A stretch of DNA of 64,000 bases from NCBI GenBank assembly GCA_037576195.1, contig CM075103.1, positions 19,158,001 to 19,222,000 on the forward strand. Reading direction: 5' to 3'. Position numbers and translations under genes: made by a program. The notes beneath the pieces were generated by a model, which was not told the DNA's origin, ran no database searches, and saw only the letters and a program-made list of their open reading frames with translations. The DNA comes from Phytoseiulus persimilis (lineage: Eukaryota > Arthropoda > Arachnida > Mesostigmata > Phytoseiidae). Shown one piece after another: positions 47,101-58,467 of this stretch; the first letter of the stretch is position 1, and each line of letters opens with the position of its first letter.

Positions 47101-48719
47101 AAGTTTATCAACAGAGGAACACCGAACAGCTGAGCCCGAAGTGCACTGGACGCCATACAAAAGAGACTAGGCGAGTCTCAGTTCCCAGTAACTACGGAGC
47201 AGAGGGAGGTTTTTTTTAGAGGATCCACCTCACTACCAGGGCAATGAATCAGGAGTCCTATCCCTGGTGTCCGAAGGGATTTCTCCCCTCCCTCTAGTGG
47301 AAAGAAAAAATCTCTAGAACTCAAGACAAATTTCGACTTTTGGCGGAAACTAACAACTATTCAAGCATTATTCTTGTTGGAGACCGCTCGCCTCTCCCCA
47401 GTCGCCGCGGCGATTTTAGAGTTTGGCTGGAACCTCCAACGAAACATTACTGATATGGCGGGACGGCGTTCTCTGACTCATCCTCCATGACCCGCGCGGA
47501 ATTCGCAAGCCACGAACAACGATTTTGGCGGAGTCTGGACGAGCAACTGCGCGTGTGGTCAACATGCGGAATAACGAGCTCCGTGGTTGACGAACGCCCT
47601 TATGGAACAACTGTGGTTCGTTCTCCAAGCTTCCACCTTCCTCGCTCTGGAGCGTGCGTGCAGGGCTGTCACAGGGCCCCCGATCGTCGATCTCAGTAGG
47701 GTTCGTGTTACCTGCCTCGTATCCCAGTACGCACTCGTGACGGTTGCGGCTTTTTGCCACTAATGTTTGGTCGCCTGATGCGAACATCGTCTACGAACCA
47801 GACTCGGCTCGAGTCCCAGCAAGTCAGAAGACTTGGATTTCGATTCGCTCCGAACGAACGGTTCAGTGGACGGCGAGCTCACTTGAAATAAGAAGGATTG
47901 GAATGATATTGGATATATTATATCATTTCAAGTTTCTCGAGAATTCGCGGGCCGAGCACATGAACTGTGATTTCAAGTCGCGCATTCATCATAGTTTTGA
48001 CGTTTTCAGAAGAGTCCCAGCATGATCCGACGGCTCGGGAACAAATCGGAAAAACTGAGCGTCCTTCTCGAAATGCGCGCTGGTTGTTCTCCCAGGCATC
48101 GTATCCCTCACCATCTCCTAGTTCCCAAAGACGTAAAACGTGATAAACTATCCTCATACTTCATTGAGACGTCGGGGCTCAAGCGTCCGAGCAAAACTCC
48201 TGCATGACTGAGGCGAGTGTAACTTGCTCGGGAAGGCTTAACGGAGAAACGAAACAACTCTCCATTCACTCCAGTAGAGTGAAACACGAGAAGCGCATCT
48301 GATCTGAAAGTCAAAAGGGCGTGCGTAGAGAAGCCTCGGTCGGCATGACGTCTTTCCCGACGTCGAGGAACCTTCTGATTGGAACAGTCGAGTGAATCTC
48401 CGCGAAAGAGATTCTCATGTTTCTGGCGAGCGTGCATCATCGCATATGATCTGACATGGACTGATGTTGCTACGCGAGCCACTTTCCCCCCGTCTCCCAG
48501 ATGGCAATGGAATGAGCAAGCCCAGGAAGGAAGAGGGAATTTGCTCGGCGAGAAGGAGAACCCGAATCAAAGCACCAGCTCGCTTCGTCAATCGCAAGTC
48601 GATTAGCCGAAGGAAACGCACATTGAGATGATTGCCATGAATGAGACGCGGCGGCGCCTCTCACGCTTTTGCTACCCCGCTGCGTGACGGAAATAGAAGG
48701 CGTGAAAGTTCACTGTTAC
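47101..48719. other. LINE 3' flank and unassigned sequence
   Basis: A run of eight T at 47211-47218 may belong to the LINE 3' tail or flank. Nothing else could be assigned up to 48.7 kb. Confidence 0.35.
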
Positions 48720-48903
48720 CTGAGAAGCCTCTTTTTCTTCTTTCAAGTTCTCCCCTGGATTTGTCATAACCAAGCTGCTGAGGAGGCACAGCATTTGCAC
48801 CACTAGTCAGCAAGTTTTTCTTCATGTCACCTGGGATTTCCATCGAGAATAAGTCCTTGACATTTGGCACCGGAGGAGTTGTGAAGCAGACCACCACTGA
48901 CAT
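48720..48903 (-). CDS. Possible exon of an unknown gene
   Basis: On the minus strand this segment follows an acceptor (CAGCCCAGTCAG) and ends at a donor G/GTAACA. It encodes VPNVKDLFSMEIPGDMKKNL then QQLGYDKSRGELERRKRGFS, starting with an ATG right after the acceptor. An intron of about 73 bp with GTGAGT donor would separate it from 48976-49180. I do not recognise the protein and the next exon was not found. Confidence 0.25.
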
Positions 48904-49180
48904 CTGACTGGGCTGTGAGAGATGAGATCGCCTTCGCCCTGCCCGGCATGCATATTTTCAGACGATCACAACTCACCCTCAAGGCTGGGTTGCTCTCGAC
49001 TCCCTCGGTCGAGTGACCATTATCCGACCTCCCGTGACACAGAGAAATGATTCGTTGCTCCCGGTTTTCGCTCCGGAGAACTCCGACATGAATGGATGGA
49101 ATCTGATTTCGGAATCTGCGATGTCGGTAGCAACGTCTGCGAAGAGTTTGCCTTCTCTTGGAGGCAAGGGCTTCAGTCAT

Positions 49181-52100
49181 GCAGAAGGAGTGCGATATCG
49201 GCTAAAACAAGTCTCGATACCACCAGCTATCGAACCAGCCGGCGAGCGCCGCTCCTTTCGGAGCCATACCCGCGGCACCAGATTCGAGGACCTGCATTCT
49301 CGATTCTTAGAACAAGTTGTAACTTCGCGGCAGAGACGATCCCATGGTGTTCCTCGTTGACTTGTGTAGAGTTCCCTCGTTGCCTTCGGATTCGACTTGA
49401 TATTCTCCATGATTTGAAGCTTCAATTTGGATCGTTTGATCACTTCACAACTACCAGCCGCTCCTCGGGAGGGGGCCGAGTTCTTTCAGTGACCGGGAGT
49501 GGCAACTCGGGCACTCCAACAAGCTACACGTGACCCCAAACGTAAATACAGGAGAGCCTCATAATAGCGGACACGGACTCTTTCGTTGGCCCCTGCCGAA
49601 ATCCCATCTTCTTCCATGATTGAAGTCACGAATATAACGGAATAGGATAAAACGGAAACATCTCGCCCTATCTCAATCGAATCGGCTCCATCGAACGGAT
49701 CTGAGCGATACAGGAAGCCTGAGCCGATCGCGCGTATGGGATCGCTGAATCGTTTGCGATCCCCAAAAATGGCGGAATACACCGAATTTTTACACACTTG
49801 GGAGCATTCCCAACTCCACTGGACATAGCATGTTTCGGTCGCATTACGCTGCTGTTCCGCAAGTGCTCAAACGCTCGTCCAGTAATGGGAGTCCGATTTT
49901 TCTCGTCTTCCGATCCCATGGGGAACATTTGTGAGCTTTCCTTTCACATTGAGTGGACGTCTTTTCCATTTCGCCAAGATTGCCGTCCGGAAACCGCTCC
50001 AAGCAGCGATCAAACATTTGAACAATCCAACGAAAAATAGTCAGGAGCCGCAGCGCGGATAGAATCAATCGAGTCCCAATAGCGTGTGAGTCCTGCGAGA
50101 GTCAATGACTGTAGCAAATTTCAAACATTCCGCCGGTTTCTTCCACAAGAGCCCTGAAGTAACGCTGGGACTGTCTCTAGGGCAGAAAGGATAATCCCGA
50201 TTTCCGCTCCTGTGGATCGAAAGCTCTGCGGAGGCACAGCCGTTGCCAACGAGAGAAGGGGCTCGCAGCGTTGGGTCATACCTTTCTATCACGTCGAAAA
50301 AAGCCTAACTGCCGTCAGCTCTACAGGGTGATACAGTTCTTAACACTTCACGCTACTGGCGAGGCACTGCCTCCGTCCATGGGGTTTGAGAGAGTCGAAG
50401 AATTAGTGTCCCAACACCTCTACCTTTGAGGCAGAGTGGCTCCCTAAGTACTCGACGGCTCAGAAGGGAAAATTTCCAGAGTCGGAGAAGGGTGTTATTC
50501 TAGCATCTGGGAACAGGCTTACAGAGTTAGCTGGAAGTTTTCGAGATGGCCGCTCGAAATCGTTCTCGTCGCGTTCACGATTCGGTGATTCCCAATAATG
50601 AGCAATGGATCGAGTTTGAAGAGAGAAAGTCTCCACGGCTCCGTGTCCTCCGGTCCGGGTTGTTTCGCTGTCTTTCCCGGACTGTCCGCCCTCAAATCCC
50701 AGTTTCACAATATGCGTATACTCGACGGCATTGAATACTCTCGTTGAGCTCCACAAGGTGGAAATGGTGTTACTCGCCTGAACTTGGCTCCTTGACTCCT
50801 TCCCTTAGGCGGAGCCCTCCTTAGGGGTGAACTCGGGGTTTCCGGCATGATCGTCTCTCACAAGGAAGCCGAGTTCTCATTCCCTGCACTGTCCCGAACA
50901 ACCAAGCCAAACTCATCGATTTCGCAACGCAAAGCTGGTCTCCGACCCGCCTCTTACATCAGATCCTGAGCGGGTCAGGAATGTTGGTCAAACACAGGAT
51001 CCCATCCTCTCTAATCTGTGTTCAGATTGACACCCCAATCCCTCCAGGATCCCAGCTCTTCCACGAGCCCATATGCTAGCGCAGAAATGCGCCTGACTCC
51101 GGGCGTGAATACCGGGGTGTAATTGGGTGTGGAACGAAAAGATCGGAACGAAAAGTCGTGGCGGGAGGCCTTTAGGATGGCGGTCGGAGCGGAGGGAAGA
51201 ATCTAGTTTGAATTTCGTTTGTGTTACATCACAAGTGAGACACAGTGGACTCCGCTCAATGGGGACACCGGAGAATCGGATCATCCGCTTAATCGGATTC
51301 AAAATCGAATTCCTGATGGGAAACGCTCCGGTTTATCGGTACGAGGCTCCGCTCTTTCGGATCGTTCCGTCACGATCGGAATTTTCCTTCAAATGGATGA
51401 GAAGTTTCCGCAATGAGGAACGCATGGCGGAATGGATCACTCTGTCATAGCCAGGGGAGCTTGTCAGGTTGCAAGGTTTTAAAATTGGAATCCTGCCAGT
51501 TTTCTCGAACAAGAGACCAAACGGATTCCGATCTGCTTCCAATTCAGAATCTCGGGACATTCTTGTATATTGACGATGATCTCCAGTGCCCCTTTTCGGT
51601 TGAGCTCCACGAAAACGAGATCCTCGAGGAAATAGCGGCGAATCAGGGCTGTGTGATTCTGGTTCAGGAAACGGAGAGGAGTGCCGAGAGGCGGAAAAGC
51701 CTGTAGCTGTGCATGAAGGACAGTGCACGAACGTCTTCAGTTTGTGTCAACTCCGATTGTAGAATGTCGAGGACGAAGAAAAGACGACCTTCAATTGATG
51801 AATTCTTCGTCAATCACCCGGAGCCTGACCGCTGTTACATATCCCATCAACTCGTATGTTCCGGGAGAGCTTCACCGTGTTGCTTTAGTTATCTTACCCG
51901 GGAACAAAAAACCTGTGCGCCTACAGAGCCACTCATGGTCTTATGATGATGAGAGATACATTTTCAGCGAAAGTCCGGTATCAGGGCCTATTCGGATCAG
52001 GAGGATCTGATCCCGAAATGTACTGTATAAGCGGAGTCCACTGTATAACGAAGTGCTGTTGTTTGGTTGGGTTTAATTTGGATGAGGGTGTGGGAGATAG

Positions 52101-55048
52101 TAGACGACTGAGTTTTGGTTATTCGAAGCTCTTGCGTAAGACCGGTCGGAGACGTCGAGCGTGTCCCTATGCCGGCCGAAGACCATAGACGGTAAGGTTC
52201 CCGTGGAAAAGGTCGAGGAATGAAAAGGAACTTGGAATAACGTTCATATGCCTCTATCGATGACTTTCGTCGAGACAACACGGTAACCCGCTAAAATTAT
52301 CTGAGTGTTGAACCGTTCTTGTTCATTTTCTCGACGGGGGTTCCGGTGAGTGCTTGATGTCCTTGCATTCACTAACCTCGTCACAAACCCACTGAACAAC
52401 GTTTTCCCTCCGTGCCTCTTCGGTTAGAAACCTGCCGAGCAGTCACTTCGGATCTCGTTTTGAAGTTTTGATGCTGTCGACTGCCTCGAGAAGGTCTCCG
52501 GGATGGAATCCAGCGCAGAAACCAAGTTTTCGACTTTACAGACTCACGTTGGAAGATCAAGTGTCCCAGCTGAAGTAGAAACTTTGTTCCAGATGAGCAA
52601 TTGTGGTCCTCCAGAGCTACTTGATATCAAATGGACGCAATCTTTGCAAATTCCAGCGCAGTTGACTCAAGTCAAGCATACTCTCATGACAATGGAGCGA
52701 GTCTTCCGTGATTGTCTCCCCCTTGGTCGACGAAACACACGTGGCAGATCAGGCGCGAAATAATTATCTCGGAGGCTCTGTCTGATTGCAGACGGGCAAC
52801 AGCCCCCAGTTTTTCAACTGATTGTTTTTCCAGTTTTATTGCCATGGTCTGAAACCCCCGGGTGGCCATGTTCCAAGATATTGGTTCCTTAATCAGTTTT
52901 CCGATGACATCTCGCTCAGTCATGGCTCTGGTTACATCGGAGCTTCTGATTCCATAGCCGATCAAGCCCCTTGACAGATGCTGACTTGGAATCATCCATA
53001 AAATTCAATCGTTATGTCTGCAGATAGCGTTCGAGCTCTTTCGGACCTGTCAACTCGGCAGTGAGAACTTACCTCCACACGAAAAACTGAGATTCATTTC
53101 ACAAGGGAACTATACGAAGTGTAACATCCAGCTTTGGATGAGACGGTGCCCATTTTTCAGTCCATGGTGGGTCATGTTAAGGCCCACAGTTGATCGTCTT
53201 GAATGGGCCCATGTTTTTTCTCTAAAGAACTCAGAAATTCCGAAAGAAATAGGTTCTCCCTTTTTTCCAGCGCGGATTGAGCCCCTGTTCTTGATTGGTG
53301 AGTCGAGTTTTTTACCCTGAATTAGTGGCTGATATCGGGGATACGCATTCAGAGAGACCAGGCACTCACTTCTTCCCCCTGGATCGTTTGCGACCGACCG
53401 GCAGCACGATATGACACCCCCTTGCGGTCATGATCATGGATTAGCTCCGACGTCCTGAGGACGACGGAAGCAACTCCTATCAAGAGAAACGACGCAAAAA
53501 AAACGATCAATAACAAGCAAACATATTCTGTAGCATTGCTCTCCCAAGTTTTGTTGATGACACTAAGAAAAATTTGCGCAAGCGAGCGGCATGGTATGAA
53601 ATAGGCTGAACACCTGTTGGAGACTGTGCCTCAAAGGTCACCCAGGGTATTGCTTTCCGCTCCGAGTTAGGTGAAACAAGATTCATTCGATCTCTCTTTG
53701 TACTAACTAGTCCAGTCACTGATTCAGAGTCGAAAACTCTGGTCACTTTTCAGAAATAGGGGAGTAAATCGGCCCCGGAAGGCCGGAAAACGTCTTCTTT
53801 CTTGTTCAGCTCATCCAGGTGGGTCTAGAGACCCTTTGAGTTTTCGACGTAAAACGAAGTCCAGACTTGAGCTCGGAATATCGCGTGGAAAACGGTTCTC
53901 AAACTTATCCAGGAGTTTCTCCGGGGAACCAACTTTCAGGAGAGCATCCGAGTATGATCCCAGCAGCTCCCTCGTGTCCATCCACCTGCCGTGAATCCGA
54001 GAACGATCTAAGACTGTCTCTCAGCATGCAAACAGGGTGGTGTTGGGAGAAAAAGCTGGCGGGATAGCTTTGAGTCCGGAATGCCGGGAACCTGAAATAC
54101 CGAAAACTCGGTGTGCCCGAATTCTTCCCGCGCAACTGAGTCTCTCATGTCTAGCGCCGATCCCATGGAGACGCAACCGCAGCCCGAGCTGCTGTTTCTT
54201 TCGTTGAGCTAACTGAGGCTCTTTTCGATCTCGGATAACTAAGGAAAGTCATACAAACTTTCAATACAACGCTCTTTGCTCGGAATACGTCCCGAATTTC
54301 ATGCTCGGGAGGATATATCATATGGGCGCCATGTATCTGTACTCGACTGGTAAAGTTCCATGAGGAGGCAGGGCTCATTTTCGAGCAGCTCTCTGAAAAT
54401 AACGCTGGGATTTGGATTTCTGGAAGGTCTTACTGAAGGAGACCCCGAGTAGTGGAAACTTCCAAGGCCCATTCTAAGTAGAAAGATTGATTCCCATTCA
54501 GTCGGAGAATTCCACTGGCCTAGAGCACTGATGTTCAGTGTACTCGAGCGGCCCCTCGCTTGATGTATTCGGATCCGCCTTCATTCGACCATCCGCCTCC
54601 TGCCTTTCGTTCATTCGTTGTTGAATGGGACAAGTCTAGTGTGCATGGAGCTTCAAAATCGTTCCAGAATTCCTCGGCGCAGAAGTGGTTGGCCGAACCC
54701 GCTGTCATCACTGGAATATGAACTCAGCAAAGAAGCCAACACTGCTCCAAAGGGAGAGGGGGGTTTTCGGCATTTCGGCGGTCCGTATATCTCCTTTCCG
54801 GCGTTCTGGGTGCACACCGGTGCGAAGAGGGTGCCGAGGCGCCGGAAAGCGCAAGGGAAATACGCGACACCCCGAGTTGCCGTGGCTGGAAACGTTCTTA
54901 AACTTTTGGTCTGATCAAATTTGGTGTAGGTTCAGGTGCTTCATAGAAATGGAGCATTCCCGATGAAAATCGTTGCATTTCCGCTCTCTATCCCCGCCGG
55001 CTCGCGCTCGATATCCAAAAGAACTCGAAATGAACCCCATGTCTGAAG
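49181..55048. other. Intergenic, nothing assigned
   Basis: About 5.9 kb without a recognisable gene. 52503-52763 (+) and 52684-52995 (-) hold open frames of ordinary composition but no motif. 53269-53299 has a good acceptor and donor (TTTTTTCCAG, GTGAGTCG) around a 27-base piece, which is too short to interpret. 52020-52070 has TATAAGCGGAGTCCACTGTA, resembling a Tigger-like end, but too little to call. Confidence 0.4.
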
Positions 55049-55249
55049 AAATCAAACTATAATATATCCGACATTCTCGTTGGTAACTGGACGGGCTCCC
55101 ACAAGATTTACGTCGTGGAGATCGTGCCGCCAATGAGGCGAATCCCGAACATCGCAGGAACCACCGAGCTCGTTCCGAGAGCCACAATGGACGATGTGGA
55201 TATCGAAGTAGTCTTTTTTGGAAGCCCTCGTTGGGAAAACGAGTGTTGA
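55049..55249 (+). CDS. Possible terminal exon of an unknown protein
   Basis: After CTGAAG a frame of 66 codons reads NYNISDILVGNWTGSHKIYV, then EIVPPMRRIPNIAGTTELVP and ends WENEC with TGA. Alternating hydrophobic residues and an N-glycosylation-like NWT suggest an extracellular beta-rich piece. A longer open frame on the opposite strand (54915-55556) overlaps it and is less protein-like. No partner exon was identified. Confidence 0.25.
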   Translation, partial: KSNYNISDILVGNWTGSHKIYVVEIVPPMRRIPNIAGTTELVPRATMDDVDIEVVFFGSPRWENEC

Positions 55250-55789
55250 GCCACGAACCACTTTGAATATTCGTTGTCATTTTCAGAACAAAACTGAAAT
55301 GCATCCCTCCGTCCCTCATTTTCCATCTTGGGCATAGTTCAGGGAACAGCATTGGACGGAGCGCGAGAGAACTCGTCTCGTCATAATTCTGCGCTTTTCG
55401 CTGCGATTCAAAATCGCTCGTCACGGCAATCCGAGGTAGTTTCGTCGAGGGGCGAATTTCGACTTCCGGAACGCATTTCTTTCCGGGCACCCCGCCGCAG
55501 CCGACGCACAGTGGCCAAAAATGGGATCCAGGTGGACAAAAATATTTGAGACCCATGTCCGGCTAATTTTAGCTCCTGGAGTCATTTCCGACCATCAAAT
55601 TTGAGTTTGAGTGGTCTTTTCGCGGTTTCGGGACCATTTTGGTTTTTTATCGTTCCGACCGAGGAAGCCTGATTTTGCCGAGGAATGGATGCGAGGATAA
55701 GGAACACGGGAAACGGTATACAAGTTTTTCTTTATCTGTTTTAACCAGCACAATGAGTTTTAACGGTTGAAGATGGAACAGCTGTAGAA

Positions 55790-56242
55790 CTATTCTGCCT
55801 CCGGATCGGTTTCTTCTTCCCCTTCTGAACTTGACACGTACAGGCCTTCATCATCTGAGACTTCGGAGTTAGTTTCATCTGATGCAACTGATGCATCCAA
55901 TTCGCTATCGCTATCCAACTGCATAGTTTCCAATGACTTCTGGGCATCCCCATCTTGAGGTTTCAGCAGATGGTCTATCACTGGATCAAGGATTTCCTTG
56001 TGACGCGGTCTCTCATGCTCTCGATAAACGCCTACAAGAGGATCAGATGTCACAAACAGCATCACTAGGAGGTCGAATAGTGATTTAACTCTCGTCGTCT
56101 TCCTTGTGTTGAGCAATCGGAGCCGACGACACTCCTTGTGTCGAGCCTCCTGAGCCTCCTCCGTCAGGAAACCAATGGGTACCTCGTGGAACCGGATGAC
56201 TTGGGCGCCATGATCCAGAAGTTTAGGGATTGTAGGAGTCAT
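55790..56242 (-). pseudogene. C-terminal part of a mobile-element-associated arthropod protein
   Basis: The frame (open from 56404) becomes recognisable at MTPTIPKLLDHGAQVI. It continues PIGFLTEEAQEARHKECRRL then LLVMLFVTSDPLVG, and ends in an acidic serine-rich tail (SSSEGEEETDPEAE). This pattern (LLPxGxLSEEAxEARNKxxR... LLxxSDP) recalls an uncharacterised, often multicopy protein family of arthropod genomes that looks transposon-derived. That is from memory and not checked. Only about 150 residues of the C-terminal end are present. The upstream part of the open frame does not look coding, so this is probably a truncated copy. Its role in the element is unknown. Confidence 0.55.
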
Positions 56243-56404
56243 GCGAAACTCAAAATACCAACTTTGAAAAGGGAAAAACCCATATTTCCGCAAATTTCCG
56301 CAATCAAGTACCGGTTCGGTTGGGAGCTGGACAGGTTGGCCTAAAACACGGTACCGACCCCGTAGCCCGCAAATGCCCGCAAACTTGTTTCCCCCGTTCG
56401 TCAA

Positions 56405-57678
56405 AATAGGCGATTTTCGGTGAAATTTGACTGATTCTCATAAGTCTCATATAAATGCCAGAGTTCAAAAACCGGCCGGCTGAGTGAATCGGTGTCCTGT
56501 CTCAGATCTCAAGAGAAGTATAAAATCGATACACCATCGGCACACTTTGGTTTTCCATTTTCATTTCCGCTGAAAAGTCAAGCAACGAAAAAAGTGGGTG
56601 CTGGGGGTACCGATTTTGTTCATTTCGCGTGGCCCAGGGGGAGCGGGAAGACGACCTGGGATTCAAAATAAAAGTGGTCCCTAGCTTCTCACCATCTTAG
56701 GTATATGATCCGATTCTCAGAATACCGAACTTCCGATATGACTTTTGTCCACCTATTTGGCCACTGTGCGACGGTCAAATCGCCCGCTCGGGATGCGATC
56801 CGCACCGATGTCGAGAATCACAGAATTACTCGCCCGAGCCGTCCCGCTGCTGCCTTACCTCGAAGCTTACAAGGTTAGCGCCAACGACATCTACAGGGAA
56901 CGCGAACGTTCCTGTATTCCAACGAGCGGAGCCTCAAATATGTCTGGTCAGACAGAAGGATGTCACATTCAAACGGCTTTGTGATGTATCGTGTGTACCT
57001 TGATAAGCACTCTGACCAGGAGGGGGGGGGATATTCTCCGATAGATCCCTGCTTTTGAACACGTCAGTATCGAATTATGTTTCCGACGGAAGCGAGATGC
57101 CATGACCATGAGCAAGACGAGATAAACCAATGATTATTGGGGTAGAACTACTCTTGGAGAGGCATTCTGCGAGATCTTATTACTTGCTAACCTTTTGCAG
57201 CACGAAGGTCCCTGCTCTTCTCCCAATAAGGATCATCCGCGTCGGATTGCCTTTCCGCAAGAGCCCGGTGAGGAGGCAACGGTTGTTCTGACAAGCGCGC
57301 CGACTGCGATTGCAGCGGTGCATTCATTTCGAGAACGTTCTAGGCTCGCGGGGGTCTTTGGATGGAAACATGATTCGCTGATTCCAGATTCTGAGAATTG
57401 AAGTCTCCGAATGATCGAATTTCCCAAAAAGTATCAAATCGCAGTTCGAAGCCCATCGAGAACCACAGAATCGATGACTCAAACTGCTCCGCTGTTGAGG
57501 GCTTCCGAGTATGAGGTTACCAGGTCGAGAGTTCTCGAATTCGACGCAGCCTGGCGGGAATTCCAGAGATTCTTGATTTACAAGCGCTCACGAGGGCGAA
57601 ATTCAAGTGAATCTGCATCATCGGAGAGCCCCGAGAAGAACGAGCCATTTCAAGGCAGGTTGGATGAATGTGGCGATT
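56405..57678. other. Intergenic, nothing assigned
   Basis: There is no supported gene. A short G-rich tract occurs near 57020. Confidence 0.4.
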
Positions 57679-58467
57679 CTATCGATTCCAACATGGGGTC
57701 ATTTTGATACCCAGGGAAAGAGCACGTTTCGTCGCGTGAGCGTCCAGATTGAGATTCTTCCACAAGTCATCACTTCCTGATCGGCTGGATTGAGTACAGG
57801 CGAACAACTCTTGCATTGATATTTCACCCCCCCCCCCCCCCCCCCCCCCCGGAAAAGCCTGCTGTTTACGAATCTCAACTGCTAATCCGAGCCGGCTGAG
57901 CCAGTTGGCTTTCCACTGCATCAGCTCGATCGGAGGTTTTCGCAACGCGTTTCGAAGTCGGAAAGAAGTGTTCGCAGAAAGAGGCGCATTGTCTGGCTCA
58001 ACTGCGCTCCAACTCCCCGAGCAACCAGTCGTTGTGGGAGAGGGGAAATGGAAAGTTGCCGTCTTCAGTCCAGCTCCCCGAGGAGAAATAGTCTGCCGAG
58101 ACGCACCCAGACGGAGTTTCATCGAGATATGGCCCGAGAAGACGCTCGGAAGGTCCGAGCTCACGATGCGCACTCCGTAGAAAGTCTGTCCGAGCATCAC
58201 TCCAACAGGGACCACTAGAGATCGTTCCTTATATTCGATAGGAGTCTTCCTCAGCATGAGCGGGGAAATTCTCGAATCTCTGGTGACGATGCTGAACGCA
58301 GAGCATATCAGAGTGGCCGCAGTGCATATCAGGGTTGCCAAGTAGAGCGGCTCCTCGCGGGCGGTACGTGTTCCCATCTCCTCTGCGTGCTTGATTGCAG
58401 TCTCTCTCAAAGCTTGAATGCGTCGGCACTCTTCTGACCTCCGAATCTCGGGACTTGACGGTCGCAA
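57679..58467 (-). CDS. Open frame of 262 codons, possible membrane-protein exon
   Basis: This is the third-longest open frame here, and one this long is unlikely by chance. After an ATG in a reasonable context the product reads AEEMGTRTAREEPLYLATLI, and LYLATLICTAATLICSAFSI (about 41-60) is a likely membrane helix. ERSLVVPVGVMLGQTFYGVR follows, then a serine/threonine-rich part and PPIELMQWKANWLSRLGLAV. Codon choice looks coding. A possible donor (TTGAGATTC/GTAAAC, about 57873) lies just before a 24-base poly-G run, so the true exon may end there, with the rest of the frame intronic. I do not recognise the family. Further exons were not identified. Confidence 0.4.
   Translation of the reverse strand: MRPSSPEIRRSEECRRIQALRETAIKHAEEMGTRTAREEPLYLATLICTAATLICSAFSIVTRDSRISPLMLRKTPIEYKERSLVVPVGVMLGQTFYGVRIVSSDLPSVFSGHISMKLRLGASRQTISPRGAGLKTATFHFPSPTTTGCSGSWSAVEPDNAPLSANTSFRLRNALRKPPIELMQWKANWLSRLGLAVEIRKQQAFPGGGGGGGGEISMQELFACTQSSRSGSDDLWKNLNLDAHATKRALSLGIKMTPCWNR
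57827..57850 (+). repeat. Poly-C run of 24
   Basis: An uninterrupted C24 tract (G24 on the minus strand). It lies within the 262-codon open frame, where it would encode glycines, but more likely it sits in an intron. The run length may be unstable or mis-sequenced. Confidence 0.95.

Noticed and set aside
52503-52995. Two overlapping protein-like frames on opposite strands
   Set aside because: Neither has a recognised motif, and they compete for the same DNA, so choosing one would be a guess.
54915-55556. 213-codon open frame on the minus strand
   Set aside because: The composition is poor, and the opposite strand at 55049-55249 is more protein-like.
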